NCBI RefSeq assembly: GCF_033118175.1 | Contig: NC_083701.1 | Coordinates: 71,052,001-71,116,000, forward strand | Source: Dama dama | Taxonomy: Eukaryota > Chordata > Mammalia > Artiodactyla > Cervidae | DNA: 64,000 nucleotides | Direction of reading: 5' to 3' | Shown here: piece after piece, positions 12,691 to 25,700 of the stretch | Layout: the number at the start of each line of letters is the position of its first letter | Position numbering within the stretch: the stretch's first letter is position 1 | The notes under the pieces: model-generated | Seen by the model: the letters and a program-made list of their open reading frames with translations, nothing else | What the model was told of the DNA's origin: nothing | Databases searched by the model: none | Translations under genes and position numbers: made by a program

Positions 12691-13699
12691 TATCTAATTT
12701 CCATTTGTAAAATATAACTTTCATAATTTCACAATTTTCACAATTTATTGAAAAATAAATTTTAGTGGGACAAGAATGGAAATGTCCCATTATAGTTTAC
12801 ACTGCCCTGACCAGAGTTCCCATCTTCAGAAGTGGTATTTCCAAAGTGGTGGCACTGTCTGGATCACGATGGGCACTTGATACAAGAGTGGCTCAACCAC
12901 AGGCTTGTTGGCAGCCTATGACATGGCTTAGAGCTATGAGCTCTTGCAACTGAATTGTGCTCCTCTGAAATGCAGATTATAGGATACGAAGAGGGTTAAT
13001 TAGCACTCCGTAGTGTGAGAACTAATCAAAGAGGCAGAGAAAAACAGGTATAAGGGAAGAAAACAACAACTTTTCTTTAGAGGTGCCTCAGTTCCTAATA
13101 GCTGCTCATATATGTATATAAATACTCCTGCTTCCAACCCTTTTAATTAAAGTGGCTTTTTGGCCTCTCTTTCTTGCATGCAAAATAATTTAATGAGTAC
13201 AGTAGGGTCCCCAAGGTGTTACTCTTCTTCTCATTCACTAAGAAGTGACAAAGATTTACTCTGAGACAAACAACAACAAAACCCCTCAAATTTCAGTTAC
13301 TTAAAACAACCAAAGTTGCCTTCTCACTCACTTTAAATAGCCCATCACAAGGTGGATGCAACACTATTCTGCATTATCCTTCTAAGACCAAGATTAGTAG
13401 AGCAAATACTCTGGAACATTGTTGATTGCCATGGCAAAGAGGAAAAGAGTTCTGGAAGGTCTTGCATCAACAATTAAATGCTGTGTTCATAATTGAAGGG
13501 CAGAATGAGTCATGTATCTCATCCCACCCGCAAGGAGGCTGGGAAATGCTATTTTACCATGAACCTGAAAGACAACAAGCTATTTGGCACATCCACCACC
13601 ATTCACTCATCCAACCATGGCTTAACTGCTGCCTCTATACCAATGTCAAAATTTCTAGGAGAGATGCCCCATTTTCTCTTTATCCACATTGTCAACCAA
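12691..13699. other. Intergenic DNA, nothing recognised
   Basis: A/T-rich, with no recognised repeat. An open frame of up to 130 codons begins at 13426, but it has no recognisable domain and runs into L2-like sequence. Confidence 0.5.
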
Positions 13700-14010
13700 C
13701 TACCAATATGCCACAACTTGATGATATCATAGACATTTCCAGTTTCACCTTTCTCACAAACTTTCTGTACTTTTTCTCTTGGTCATTGGCTCCATTATCT
13801 ATCCACTACCTCAAATAGAAAACCCAGGTATTAGCTTTGACTCTTTCTCTCTCCTAACACCCAATCGGTGGCCAAGCCTATAGCTTCTAATTTATCCCCA
13901 TCCTACTAACTCCATGACCATTACCTTACTTTAGTCCTTAATGGATTCTTGCCCAAACAATTCTGTTAGCCTCCTGTCTGGCTTTCTTATCCTCCCCTGT
14001 AAACTGTAAC
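13700..14010 (+). mobile_element. L2 LINE remnant (ORF part)
   Basis: The stretch around TTAGCTTTGACTCTTTCTCT and the following GTTAGCCTCCTGTCTGGCTT resembles the degraded L2 reverse-transcriptase ORF in sense orientation. Called by eye only. Confidence 0.5.
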
Positions 14011-14570
14011 TTATTCATTCAGAAAAACTTATAAAGAGTGCTTGCTGTTTCTTTACTTATTAAGATTAAATAAGTTGCGGGCCCATATTAAAGAAATTCA
14101 GTCTAGAGGGAAACAGTGATGCAAACAAAAAAATCTCAACATAATGGACAAATATGATAACTAAGTAGAAAGAAGAGTGAGCATGGGAACGAAACGACAA
14201 ACTGGGTGTGACTGGGTGATGGGAAGGTAGTGTTGGAAGTTTCTAGAGAGGAAGTAAAACTATAGCTAAACAACGGAGCTGCTCCTCCACGTGAACTACA
14301 GGAATTAAAAAAGGTGAAGCAGCTTGTGCCTGATATCTTTGAAAAACTTAGATCTGACTCTAGCCAAACCCACATGGCTTGAGAGGAATGACATGAAAGA
14401 GAAAGCAGGTATCTTATCAGTAGGGTCTCAAAGTGTCCTGGGGGCTATTTGGCTGGTAATTGGGTGGAAGATTGTCCACTGAGACAAGAAACTCAAAAGA
14501 AAGAGCAAATCTATGGGGAACAACATTTCTAAACTATGAGATACCTTCTCATGACTGAATACTGATTCCA

Positions 14571-14720
14571 AGCATAGTGCCAAGTATCTTCATTATTTTA
14601 TTTAACCCTCACAACAGTTTTATGAGGTAAAATTGTACTATCATCTTCATTTTGCAGTTTAAAAACAAATACTGAGATTCAGGGGTTAATGACGTGACTA
14701 GTTACTAGGTCCTTTTTGCA
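14571..14720 (-). mobile_element. MIR SINE remnant
   Basis: Contains the antisense MIR core: TTTATTTAACCCTCACAACA, then a TATGAGGTAAAATTGTACTA-like part and CATTTTGCAG. Confidence 0.7.
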
Positions 14721-15299
14721 CCAGAGCTATGCTGAGTTTGAGGTACCTACAGAAATTCCATCTGGGTGTGTCCACAGGCTGGAGTGCAAGGGAGGGACAG
14801 GAAGAGATAGACCTGGGGGTTATCAGCGTATAACCCCCAAGTGGGATCAAATCTATGAGCTCAGATGACAGGGCTCGGCGAGCTCTAAATAGGGAGAAGG
14901 AAAGAGCACCTGAGGAACACTAACCTTAGAGTCTAGGCAAAAAGAAGAAAGGAAAGCAGCATGAGGAGGAGTCATCTGGTACGGTTAATCCTTAAGAATG
15001 TTCTTCGGTGTATCTTTTCGAGAAGTCGCTAGCCCAGGTGTCTGGCGCTTAATAAAAGACTTCTGGGGTCAGAAGTGGCATTCTGTCAAGGCTGGGCTTT
15101 TATACCTAATTCCTTACGTTCTTTAAGTACCAAACGACGACCTGAAACCTGCACGGAGATTTCACTACCTGGGGAGGTAAAAATGAGCAAATCCTCCTTA
15201 AAGCAGATGAAGAACTCTTTTTCCTCCAATATCACCACAATAGCTGTGGATATAAACGATCAGAGGTTACTGCAGAAACAGCCAACAGGTATTGGGCGA
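14721..15299. other. TMEM64 upstream flank
   Basis: Between the MIR and the CpG island. G+C content rises toward the right end. No repeat or coding exon recognised; a distal promoter or divergent non-coding transcript could lie here, but nothing in the sequence proves it. Confidence 0.4.
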
Positions 15300-15554
15300 G
15301 AATCCAAGCGGCTGGCTGACTGGGACCGGACCCAAGGGAGAGAGCGCGCCCTGACAGGCAGGCACGCATGCGCCTGCTAGGAAGGCCAGGAAGGCCACTG
15401 CAGGGTTCCTCGCGCGTCACCCAACTCTCCACCTCATTGAAGCCCCTCTCCTTCTCTGGCGCCCCCATAGTCTCTACTGTTTCTCTCCTCCCAGCGGCCT
15501 CCTCAGCGACTCAGCCCTCCGGACGCCGCCGCTACCCAGCCTCCTTATTACCCT

Positions 15555-15662
15555 GGCGGGGGCGGAGTGCTGTCCGTCACGGGGGCGGGGCCAACTATAG
15601 CTCGCGTCAGGCCCCGCCCCCGCGCGCTGACGCCCCGCCCCGCGCTCCCGACGCCCCGCCCC
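15555..15662. promoter_or_regulatory. TMEM64: Cluster of GC boxes (Sp/KLF-type sites), core promoter candidate
   Basis: Five GC boxes lie within about 110 bp: GGCGGGGGCGGAG near 15555, GGGGGCGGGG at 15581-15590, GCCCCGCCCC at 15611-15620, and CGCCCCGCCCC-type boxes near 15631 and 15652. CRE-like half sites (CGTCA/TGACG) are interleaved. The position, 250-350 bp before the TMEM64 ATG, suits a TATA-less CpG-island promoter. The start site itself cannot be fixed from sequence. Confidence 0.7.
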
Positions 15663-15823
15663 CTCGGCCCCCGGAGAGGCGGGCTCTGCCTGTGTGGCGT
15701 CGGGAGTTTTCTCCCGCTTCACGGCGTCATCCTTCCGTCAGCGAGCCCTCAGGCTTTTTCCCCTGAGGCCCTCTCCTTCCCCTCGAGAGAACGCGGCGAG
15801 TCAGGCCACGCGCGCGGGGCGCC

Positions 15824-15883
15824 ATGAAGGCCCGCCGCTTGACGAGCGCGGCCGCTGCGGCGGCGGAAGCGCAGGCCGGTTGA
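15824..15883 (+). CDS. Upstream ORF in the TMEM64 leader (19 codons)
   Basis: An ATG with G at -3 (GGCGCCATGA) opens a 19-residue frame, MKARRLTSAAAAAAEAQAG, and stops at TGA 25 nt before the TMEM64 ATG. It is out of frame with the main ORF. If the mRNA starts upstream of 15824, scanning ribosomes would meet it first, and re-initiation or leaky scanning would be needed. Whether it is in the transcript depends on the unknown start site. The peptide itself has no recognisable function. Confidence 0.45.
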   Translation: MKARRLTSAAAAAAEAQAG

Positions 15884-15908
15884 GGAGGGCCCGGCGCTGG
15901 GCCGAGGC

Positions 15909-16712
15909 ATGTGGAGCGCCGGCGGCAGCCTGCTCCAGTCGCTGCCCCGGCTTCTGCAGTACACCGCCGCCCTCCCGGGCCACGCCGAGCCGCCGCCGCC
16001 GGCCGGCTGGGCCCTGCCGCGGGCGGCAGGTGGGGACGGCCCGGCTGAGCGCCTGCCCCCGCGCGGGGGCGGGGCGAGCGCGGCGGCGGCGGCGGCGGCT
16101 GCGGCCCCGGGGGCCCTGCTCAGCGCCTGTCTGGAGCGCCACGCTCCGCTCGACGCCTCAGATCTGCCGGGGCCGGGCGGGGCGTTAGCGGGCGGCCCGG
16201 GGGGCGGCGGCGTGGTGGTCGGCGTGGCCGAGGTGAGAAGCTGGCGCTGCTGCTGCCTCGGCAGCACCTGTTGGTGCCGGAGCCTGGTGCTGGTCTGCGT
16301 GCTGGCCGCCGTGTGCTTCGCTTCCCTGGCCCTGGTCCGCCGCTACCTGCAGCACCTCCTGCTCTGGGCCGAGAGCCTCGACTCGCTGCTGGGGGTCCTG
16401 CTCTTCGTCGTGGGCTTCATCGTGGTCTCGTTCCCCTGCGGCTGGGGCTACATCGTGCTCAACGTGGCGGCCGGCTACCTGTACGGCTTCGTGCTGGGCA
16501 TGGGGCTGATGGTGGTGGGCGTCCTCATTGGCACCTTCATCGCCCACGTGGTCTGCAAACGGCTGCTCACCGCCTGGGTGGCCGCCAGGATCCAGAGCAG
16601 CGAGAAGCTCAGCGCCGTCATCCGCGTCGTGGAGGGGGGCAGCGGCCTCAAAGTGGTGGCGCTGGCCAGGCTCACCCCCATACCTTTCGGGCTGCAGAAC
16701 GCAGTGTTCTCG
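15909..16712 (+). CDS. TMEM64: TMEM64 coding exon 1
   Basis: Encodes residues 1-268. The ATG at 15909 is chosen because MWSAGGSLLQSLPRLLQ matches the mammalian TMEM64 N-terminus (G at -3). The exon ends after TTC TCG, followed by GTAAGT at 16713, a consensus donor. It carries the Ala tract, the Cys cluster, three hydrophobic segments and the VTT motif up to QNAVFS. The open frame continues past the donor to 16991, but that part is intronic: it reads through a T20 tract and loses all similarity to the family. Confidence 0.97.
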
Positions 16713-19700
16713 GTAAGTGGCGTGCCGCTGGGCCGTTCTCTCTCCCAAGTTGTTTTTTTTTTTTTTTTTTTTGAGCGATCTTGGGGCGGCCCTGGGAGGG
16801 CGCTCCGTCCTGTGGAATGCCGGCAGAGGAGTGACATTAACAGCAGAAGTGGAAATTACTTTCTGACGTACCCTGAGAAATTTCAAACAGATAAATCCAA
16901 TCTGTGTCTGGCCCCCTCAGTAGGAGATTTGGTAGAGAAAGAACTACTCCTATTTTGGCATATGAGTTTGGTTAAAAATGAGCCCTCTTAATTAAGAGAG
17001 GAGAGGAGTAGAATCTATTTTAAACATTTGTCATCTTATTCTGTAGCAGCTGTCGCACCAGTCAGGGAGTAAATAAAGTCTGGCTTTCCCGCTAACCTGC
17101 CAAAATGCATCCAGTATTTTAGCTCAAGTTTTTAACAGTGTGGGGCTAAAGGAAGAGTTTGGGTAAATAGAGGAGAAAGTAGACTCTATTTTGGAGTTTC
17201 CTAAAATTTTTAATAGGGTTTTTTTTTCATCAAGTAATTTGCTTTTTTAATACAGTGTAATAAGGGGTGAAGCCTCCTTTATAACCTTTCTTTGGAGGAA
17301 CTTCATTTTAAAATAACTTGCTAGTGGGTAAAACAAAATTGGACAGGTAATCTTTTTCCCAATTGAGAATATATTTGTCTTTTTATACACCTTGTACACT
17401 TTTTTTTTTGGTCTTGTATTCATGTGCTTTGCTTATTCAGTTAAGGTGTTTCTAACTAACGTACATCGCTTTGTAAATGATTGAGTAATGGAAACACTGC
17501 TAGTAAATGATTGAACAATGGAACTCTGTTACTGAGGACCATCCCATGGGGAAAAAAAGGATCCAGTATTTACAGACTTAGTGTCTTCAGCGCATGCTGT
17601 ATGCTAAGTCACTTCTGTCGTGTCCATGGACTATAGCCTACCAGGTTCCTCTGTCCATGGGATTCTCCAGGCAAAAATGCTAGAGTGGGTTGCCATTCCC
17701 TTCTCCAGGGTATCTTCCTGACCCAGGGATCGAACCTGTGTCTCTTTATGTCTCCTGCATTGGCGGGCAGGTTCTTTACCATTGGCTATGTGCCCTTGCT
17801 TTCCTCTTTTTTAAGGTCAAGGGGTTAAACTAGTTACTGTGTTCTTCAAATTCAGTGATTCTGAAGTTCAAAGAATTTTCATATAGATGCTCAGAAACTC
17901 AACCCTTCCACTAGACCTAAAAAAAACTGTATGAAGAAAGAGTTTTAGCACTCAAGTCCACAGGAATCAATATATATTAGTGAACCTGACAAATTTGTTT
18001 CAAAAATAAATTGTTATCTCTAGAAACTTTCTCATTTTGTTTTACGTTAAGAATATTTCTAACCTTTTCTACTCTTTTCTTTCTCTTTCTACCCAACCTA
18101 CCCTTTTCTTTTTAAATGCCTTTTGCAAATCTCATGTTGATTCTAGCCAACTGCAGCAATGACTAGAGTGAGGCTTGTGGCGACGTGGAAATAGATAAGG
18201 AGTTTTCTCCTTATCAACAGAAAGTTTGATGTTTACAGGTGTTTAGTATGTTCTCTTCCTTAAATTCTTACCTTTTCACAGATTCCTATAAGCTTGAATT
18301 TTGACCCAGCCTTGGCTCAAGTATCCTTAAACTTTGAAAGAGGGTTGGAACTAAGGAAACTGAATTTCTGTTGGTTTGCATCCTCTCCAGTATAGCTTAT
18401 TTCCTTGTGCATTTTCTTGTCTACCAACTGTGTGCCTACTGTCCTGGACTGCTTCTACATATTATTTCTAATCTTTAAACTAGCTCTACGGAAAGTGATT
18501 ATACATATATTATAGATTTTTATCTAATAGTCCAGAACACAGGGCTGATGATCTGAAATTCTGCTGTCCCCATAGAATTCGCCATAGAATCTGAATCTGT
18601 TGACCCTCGGTCAAGTTGCTTATCCTCTTTATGGTTCACTTTCGTATATGCAAAATGGGAAAGTAATGTTGCCTACTTCATAGGATTATTGAGACGATTG
18701 CATAAATAAATGCTACTAAGCCTGGAATAACAAACACTCTGGCTTTTGTCATCATTCAGTTCAGTTCAGTTCAGTTGCTCAGTCATGTCCAACTCTTTGA
18801 GACCCCATAAATCACAGCACACCAGGCCTCCCTGTCCATCACCAACTCCTGGAGTTTACCCAAACTCATGTCCATTGAGTTGGTGATGCTATCCAACCAT
18901 CTCATCCTCTGTCATCCCCTTCTCCTGCTCTCAGTCTTTCCCAGCATCAGGGTCTTTTCAAATGAGTCAGCTCTTCACATCAGGTGGCCAAAGTATTGGA
19001 GTTTCAGCTTCAACATCAGTCCTTCCAATGAATACCCAGGACTGATCTCCTTTAGGATGGACTGGTGGAATCTCTTTGCAGTCCAAGGGACTCTCAAGAG
19101 TCTTCTCCAACACCACAGTTCAAAAGCATCAGTTCTTTGGCTCTCAGCTTTCTTTATAGTCCAACTCTCACATCCATACATGACTGCTGGAAAAACCATT
19201 GCCTTGACTAGACAGACCTTTGTTGACAAAGTAATGTCTCTGCTTTTTAATATGCTGTCTAGGTTGGTCATAACTTTCCTTCCAAGGAGTAAGTGTCTTT
19301 TAATTTCATGGCGTCATTACTGTTGTTGTTATCCAGGATCACCTAGGTACTAAATAATGGTTTGCAGATAGAGTCTTAACCCTTGACTCCATTTCTTCAT
19401 TTTATATTTTGTCCTGGGTATATAATGTGAGCTCATTATAATTTGTTAATTAAATAAGTTTTTAAAAATAAATATATTAAACATGTAATTTATACTTTGT
19501 ACTTGGAAATAATTTAAGGTAATTAATTGAAAACGAACTTGACAAGAGGCAGCTCTCAGTTTGGCCTTGTAGGGTCAAGAGAAAAGAAGGAAAAAAGAAA
19601 ACTGACGTCTTGAAATAGGTATTATTGGTGTAGTTTAACTGAGGAAGACATGGAGGCATCCAGGAGCTTGTTCAGGATCACCCAGCTACCAAGTGGTGGT

Positions 19701-22700
19701 GGTGGTGGTGGTGGTTCAGTAGCTAAGTCATATCCGACTCTTTGTGACCCCATGGACTGCAGCATGCCAGGCTCCTCTGTCCTTCACTATCTCCTGGAGT
19801 TTGCTCACATTCCTGTCCATTGAGTCAGTGATGCTCTCTAACCATATCATCTTCTCCCATCCCCTTCTCCTTTTGCCTTCAATCTTTCCCAGCATCAAGG
19901 TATTTTCCAGTGAGTTGGCTTTTCACATCAGGTGGCCGAAGTATGGAAGTTTCAGCTTCAGCATCAGTCCTGCCAGTGGATGTTCAAGGTTGATTTCCCT
20001 TAGGACTGACAGTTTGATCTCCTTGCAGTCCAGAGGACTCTCAACAGTCTTCTCCAACACTACAATCCAGATTCCTATGTAATGCTGTTCTTTACAGCAC
20101 TGGTCTTTACTTTGACCACCAGACACATCCACCACTGAGCATCGTTTCCACTTCAACGCTTTATTCTTTCTGGAGTTATGAGTAATTGCCCTCCTCTCTT
20201 CCCAGTAGCTTACTGGACTTCTTAAATGGCAACCCACTCCAGTACTCTTGCCTGAAAAATCCCATGGATGGATGAGGCTGGTAGACTACAGTCGATGGGG
20301 TCGCAAAGAGTTGGACACAACTGAGTGACTTCACTTTCTTTTTTTTCTTTCTGACCTGGGGCGCTCGTCTTCCATTATCCTATCTTTTTGAGTTTTCATA
20401 CTGTTATGGGGTTCTCACAGCAAAAATACTGGAGTGGTTTGCTGTTTCCTCCTTCGGTGGGCCACGTTTTGTCAGAACTCTTCACTGCAACCCGTCCATC
20501 GTGGGCAGCCCTGCACAGCATGGCTCACAGCCTCATTGGCCTTGACAAGAGTGTGATCCGTGAAGGCTCTCGAAGGACCGAGTGGTGGAGCTGAGTTATA
20601 AACCCCAGATGATCTGAAAAAGTTCATGGTACTGTGTCAAACTCTCACTCTTGGCCTTAAGCAACGTGGCTTGTGGAGCCATTGGATATAGTCTATTACA
20701 TCTTGTTCATTTCTCTTTTTAACTATCTACATAATAGCTCCTTCAACTGAAACTGTATACTGAATTCACCCAGGATATGTGAGTGAAAAGAAAGCTTAGA
20801 TAATGCTGATTTTTGTTTTAGCTTGGCTTTCCCTTCTGCCTTCTAGAACTTCTTTCTGATTTTATCCTCTCTACCCTCATACCCCTCTGGCTACCCAAAG
20901 CTGCCCTCTTTCCAGGCGTATTTCTTTTTCTTCTTCCCTACCTGTTTTTTAAAATTATCTTTCCTCCTCTCCATTCCTGTTAAAACTCATCTTCCATGTC
21001 CATGATTGATTGACCTTTAATCAATGCTCATGATTTGGGCCTACTTCAAAGAGGAAAGGTAGTGGTCACGAGAGGCACAGGCTTTGGAAATAGTCGTTGA
21101 TTAGTCTGTGCTGAGCTATGAGGCTCAAATAAGCTAATGCACTGAAGACAGCATTTGCCTGGCACATACTCATTTCTCAAAAATTAATAGCAATTATTAT
21201 TATGGTAGAGCTAGTTTTTATATTTTAGAGGCAGGAGCTGATTGTACAAGAAGAATATATAGAAGGAAAAAGGCTCTCCCTTGCTTGCTATCTGTTCTTT
21301 CTTTCCTTCTCCCACGTGTGCTTAAAAAGGGATGGACAAATTGACACTTCACTTTTGCAGTGGAAACTAAGTACATAACACTTTATAGTATGAATACTTA
21401 GATCATAAGAAATACAATTTCCCAGGTACATTTTAGAATCATTTCTACTTTTAAAAATATACTCATCTTTCCTGTGGGAAATAAAGGCCCCACCTACCAA
21501 CGTTTTTGATGTAGTCTTGCATCTGTAGGTATTATTGTACATTAAGACAGATTTCTAGATGTGTTGTCTGTGTGTGTTTCTAAGTACTGTTCTTATCTGG
21601 ACACATATCTAGAATGACTGTTCCTTATTGCTTCACTCAGGATAGGCTAAATTGTGCTACAACAACAACGCGCAGACCTCATTGGGTTGAACGGCAAAGA
21701 TTTGTAGAAACTGCAGCTTGTATTATTATTTATAGTGAAGGGAGATATAATTTGTATTTTGAATTCCACTTTTATGATTTGGGGGACTATAATATATGCT
21801 CCTAGCATTTATAATATATCCTTTTTAAAATGTTTTAATTAAATAAGTAGACTCTATATTGCATATATGCCATATTTTTCCTCGTGATTTCTCATAAATA
21901 TATATTCCTTAGGTATTAGAAAAAAAAGCAAAGGTGTGTTTCCTCACTTGATGCAGATGTAGGTTCAGCTCTGTCAGGGAGGGAGCAGGGAGTCTGCTTT
22001 ATGTTATTTTTACTGTGGGATCCAGGTTTACAGAGCCACCATCTTTCACTTGGTTCATGTGACATAGTAAATTCTACTGATTGTTAATGCTTTCACCTGG
22101 AAGTAATCTCACTTTTTACTAGCCTGAACAAGTGACATGGCCACAGCTAACTTCGCAGGGGCAATGTGTGTGCCGGGAAGGAGCGAGAACTTGAGTGTTT
22201 GGCAGTAGTCTTGGACTCTGGCCCTTGACTTCTGGATCCTGCCTCCCAGACCCTTCAGTCCAGTCCACTGCCACTACCCTGGCAGCGTTTCAGCCTCCTA
22301 TCTAGTCTCCTTGCCTCATAGGAAAGGATTTTCAGTTTTTTCTCCCTCCAGAATGATCTTTCTAGAATGCACATCTAATCTTGGTACTCCCTGTAAGGGA
22401 AACCCTCAAGTGGGTTTTCTTTTCCCCTCGGGACATTGTCCCAACCCTCAGCTTACCTCTAGCCTCTCTCTTACCATTCCACAATTAGTAAGTACCCCTT
22501 AATATGTTAACATATTTCATCCTCAACATTCTAAGAGGTAAACATGATTATTTCTGACTTAAACATAGCAGATCTTGTCTGTAGGCTCAAAACTTCAGGA
22601 TTTCCTTTTTGTTGATAAAGTTGAAAACTGTAAGCATTCATAAAAATAACTGTATTTAGAAAACATTAATGCATTCTTGTAAGGTCTCTTGTAAGATACT

Positions 22701-25700
22701 CCCGTGGAGATATCTGGACTTCACTGGCTTAAAGCTACCACCTGTGAAATAACAACTTTAATCCAAATACGATGGTTTGGTGGCGGTTTAGTTGCTAATT
22801 AAGTCTTGTCTGACTCTTGCAACCCCATGAACTGTAGCCTGCCAGGCTCCTCTATCCATGGGATTCTTGAGGCAGGAATACTGGAGTGGGTTGCCATTTC
22901 CTTCTCCAGGTAATCTTCCTGACCCAGGAATTGAACCTGGGTCTCTTGTATTGCAGGCAGATTCTTCACTGACTGAGCCTGGAGAGAAGCCTTTGTTAAT
23001 CCGAATGTATTACATAATAATTGGTTCTTATGAGTAACAGTATTCATATTGGTGCTTGCAGCTTCCAAAGGGGTTTGATGTTGTTACAGCTGTTCCACAG
23101 GAGAGCCTAAAAATTATTCTCTCTTTTCATTTTGGTCATAGAAAAACTTAATTCCACATGGGAAATGTTTTCATGGTTGAATCTTTGAAACCTCAAATAA
23201 AAGCATAAAACATAGCATGTAAGATCTCTTGATCATATGTTGTATACTACTTTACAGTATGGAGAGAAAATTTACATGTATACTATTCCTTAAGCATCAC
23301 AACAGTCCTTTGAGGAGTTATCAGTGACTCATAGGCAGTTACATAGAGGACAAAATATCACACACTTGAAGTCAGACTTAGTTCTAACATTTACTCTGAC
23401 ATCTTGAGCTATTCTTTGAGCCATGCTTTCTGTTGTGAAATGTGTTTACCATTACCTACCACATAGCTGTGATAAAATGTATAGCTTGCTCATTACTTAC
23501 TATTTCCTTCTCTCCATCCTCTGCATTCCAAAATAAGGACATAATGAAACTTGGAGACTTTTTTTTTTCTTTTTAATGTAACCATTTTTTTATGTTGTAC
23601 TTAGTAACTGCTGGGCACTGTTCTTCTAACATGTACACATTACTTACTTAATGTTCATTTGAACCCTAATTCTCATACTAAGCTAAGGCAGTTGAGGCAG
23701 AGTGGTGAAATAACTAGCCTAGGAACATACAGTTGGTAAATGGTAGAGCCGTGAACTTACCTGAGGTTGTGCTGTTGATCTGAGAAGATCAGCAGAGAAC
23801 TGCCCAGTTTCCCAGAGACCTCCTGGTTCTAATTGCAGAGCAGTAGCCCTGGGACCGCCCATGTGTCAGGCACCAGGCCAGGTTCTCCACAGTTGAATCA
23901 GGCATCATGCTAGGGAGATGACTGGAAAAAATATCAAAAGAATAATGTTTTGTGTGTGTGCGAGAATTACATGAAATTCAAATTTCAGCATCTGTAAATA
24001 ATGTTACTGGAATACAGCCATGCTTATTTGTGGATGTACCATTTGTAGCTCCTTTTAAGCTAAAACATCAAGGTTGAGTAGTTGTGACAAAAACCCTATG
24101 GCCTGCAAAGCCGAAAATGTTTCCTAGCCTGGGACTTTGCTGGTTTGCATTAGAGCTATGACAGTCACTGTAGTAAAATAACCACCAAGTCCAGCCCCTG
24201 AAACTGTAGGAAGAGGCCCGTAAGCTCCCATATATGTCTTTTTACCTTTGTATTTAACAAAAGCCTTTAAAATATATATATATAGGTATTGTAGGTAAAA
24301 TGAAAAAATAAAAGGGGGAAAAAAATGAGTAAATTTAAAAGTGGAAGGCCTGACCCATCAGCCTGGCTCACTTCTCAGTAGAACCATTGTAAAGAATTTT
24401 GTGTTACCAAACTGTTAGTTACTTTGGCTATTTTTATTAACCCCGAGTAGGTTAGAAGCAGCAACAGAGAGTGTTTTTGCTTGTTTGGGCGGAGGGGCAG
24501 GGAGCTGTTAAACTGCTGTACTGACTAAAATAATAATGGCAAAATAAGATTAAAGACAAAATTGAAGCAAATATAACTAAACTGTATTGTATTTTCCTAG
24601 AATTTGCCTTGAGTAATCAAGAAAAAGATAAATTGCTTCTAATAATTTAATTCACAATTGAACTGAAATTTACTGCAGTTAAATAAAAATATTTTATTGG
24701 CTAGTGACTATGAGACCAGAAAAATGGTAAAATCTTGGTCTCATGGACTGTTTGGGGACGTTTAGTTCTGTCTCAGCTGCTGTGTGACCTTGGTGAAGTC
24801 ATTTAATGATCTGGCCTCCAATTATCATTATTTGTAAAATTAGAGAGGTTAGACAGGGTTCAGAGTTTACTCTTAAAAAGACAAATGTTCTGAGTAACTA
24901 TTTAACATTACTTTGTATGTAACAGTTTGGTGATGGTATGTTTTATAAAAACTTTTTTCATCTTTTTAAATTCTTATTCTGTTATCGATATTCATTCATA
25001 TACCAATTATGAGTCATAATACACACTGTGCCAGCTTAACTTATGATTAGTTCTTCTTTCTATTAAAGTATACTGATTCTTTGCCATTGGTCCAGTTCAG
25101 ATGGAATAGATTACAGAGACACAGCCTGTTTTGAAGGAGCTTGGAGTCTCTAAGTCTGAAGGTTGAGATATAATGACCACTTTGAGCAATGTTGTGCCAC
25201 CTCATCCGTAGACCTCACAGAACCACTGAGTGTCGCTGGCTGTTACTTCCTTAAAACTGTTTTCTTTGTGGCTCTTCAGTCATCTCACCAGCTTCTGTGG
25301 TTTTCATGTGTCATATACGGGGTTAGAATTCACAAACCTGTATATCTAGCCTATTGTATCATAGTAACAAATAGAGTATGTCTTATTACCCCTTCCTAGA
25401 TTAAAATGTCTTTAGAGGCAGAGAGTCTTATTAAAACTTATTTTAAAAGTGTATTTTCTGCCTATGAATAAATATTCATTGTAAAAAGTTTGAGAAGTAT
25501 AGTAAGTATAAGGAGGAAAACATTCAACATCTTAGTGTTTTCTAGTCTTTTCTTTATATAACATTGTGAGTGAATGTTGTGAATGATTTCTGAGACTTTT
25601 TACTGCATGTAATGAACATTTTGGTCATTAAGTATAGTACAGAATGACTTTCATGACCACACAGTCATTTTGTACTTTGCATGTTGATGAATCTGAACCT

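Larger units (their letters stand above)
15300..16730. promoter_or_regulatory. TMEM64: CpG island over TMEM64 promoter and exon 1
   Basis: Sharp rise in G+C and CpG compared with the A/T-rich flanks on both sides. It covers the putative promoter, 5' UTR and all coding sequence of exon 1, and ends about at the intron 1 donor (16713). It includes an NRF1-like site (CACGCATGCGCC at about 15363-15374). It has no convincing TATA box, so a housekeeping-type dispersed start is likely (inference). Confidence 0.9.

Noticed and set aside
13426..13818. 130-codon open frame upstream of TMEM64
   Set aside because: No domain, no codon bias, overlaps L2-like text.
15597..15602. CTATAGC as a TATA box
   Set aside because: Poor match and surrounded by GC boxes in a CpG island.
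15368..16267. Several other open frames in both strands of the CpG island
   Set aside because: High G+C removes stop codons by chance. They are Pro/Arg/Ala-rich with no domain.
16185..16886. Long minus-strand open frame (233 codons) opposite TMEM64 exon 1
   Set aside because: It mirrors the G+C-rich coding strand, is His/Gln/Ala-biased and ends in the T20 tract. No domain is seen.
16713..16991. Extension of the exon 1 reading frame past 16712, giving a 360-residue product
   Set aside because: A consensus GTAAGT lies at 16713 and the family sequence continues in exon 2. The extension crosses a T20 tract and is not family-like.
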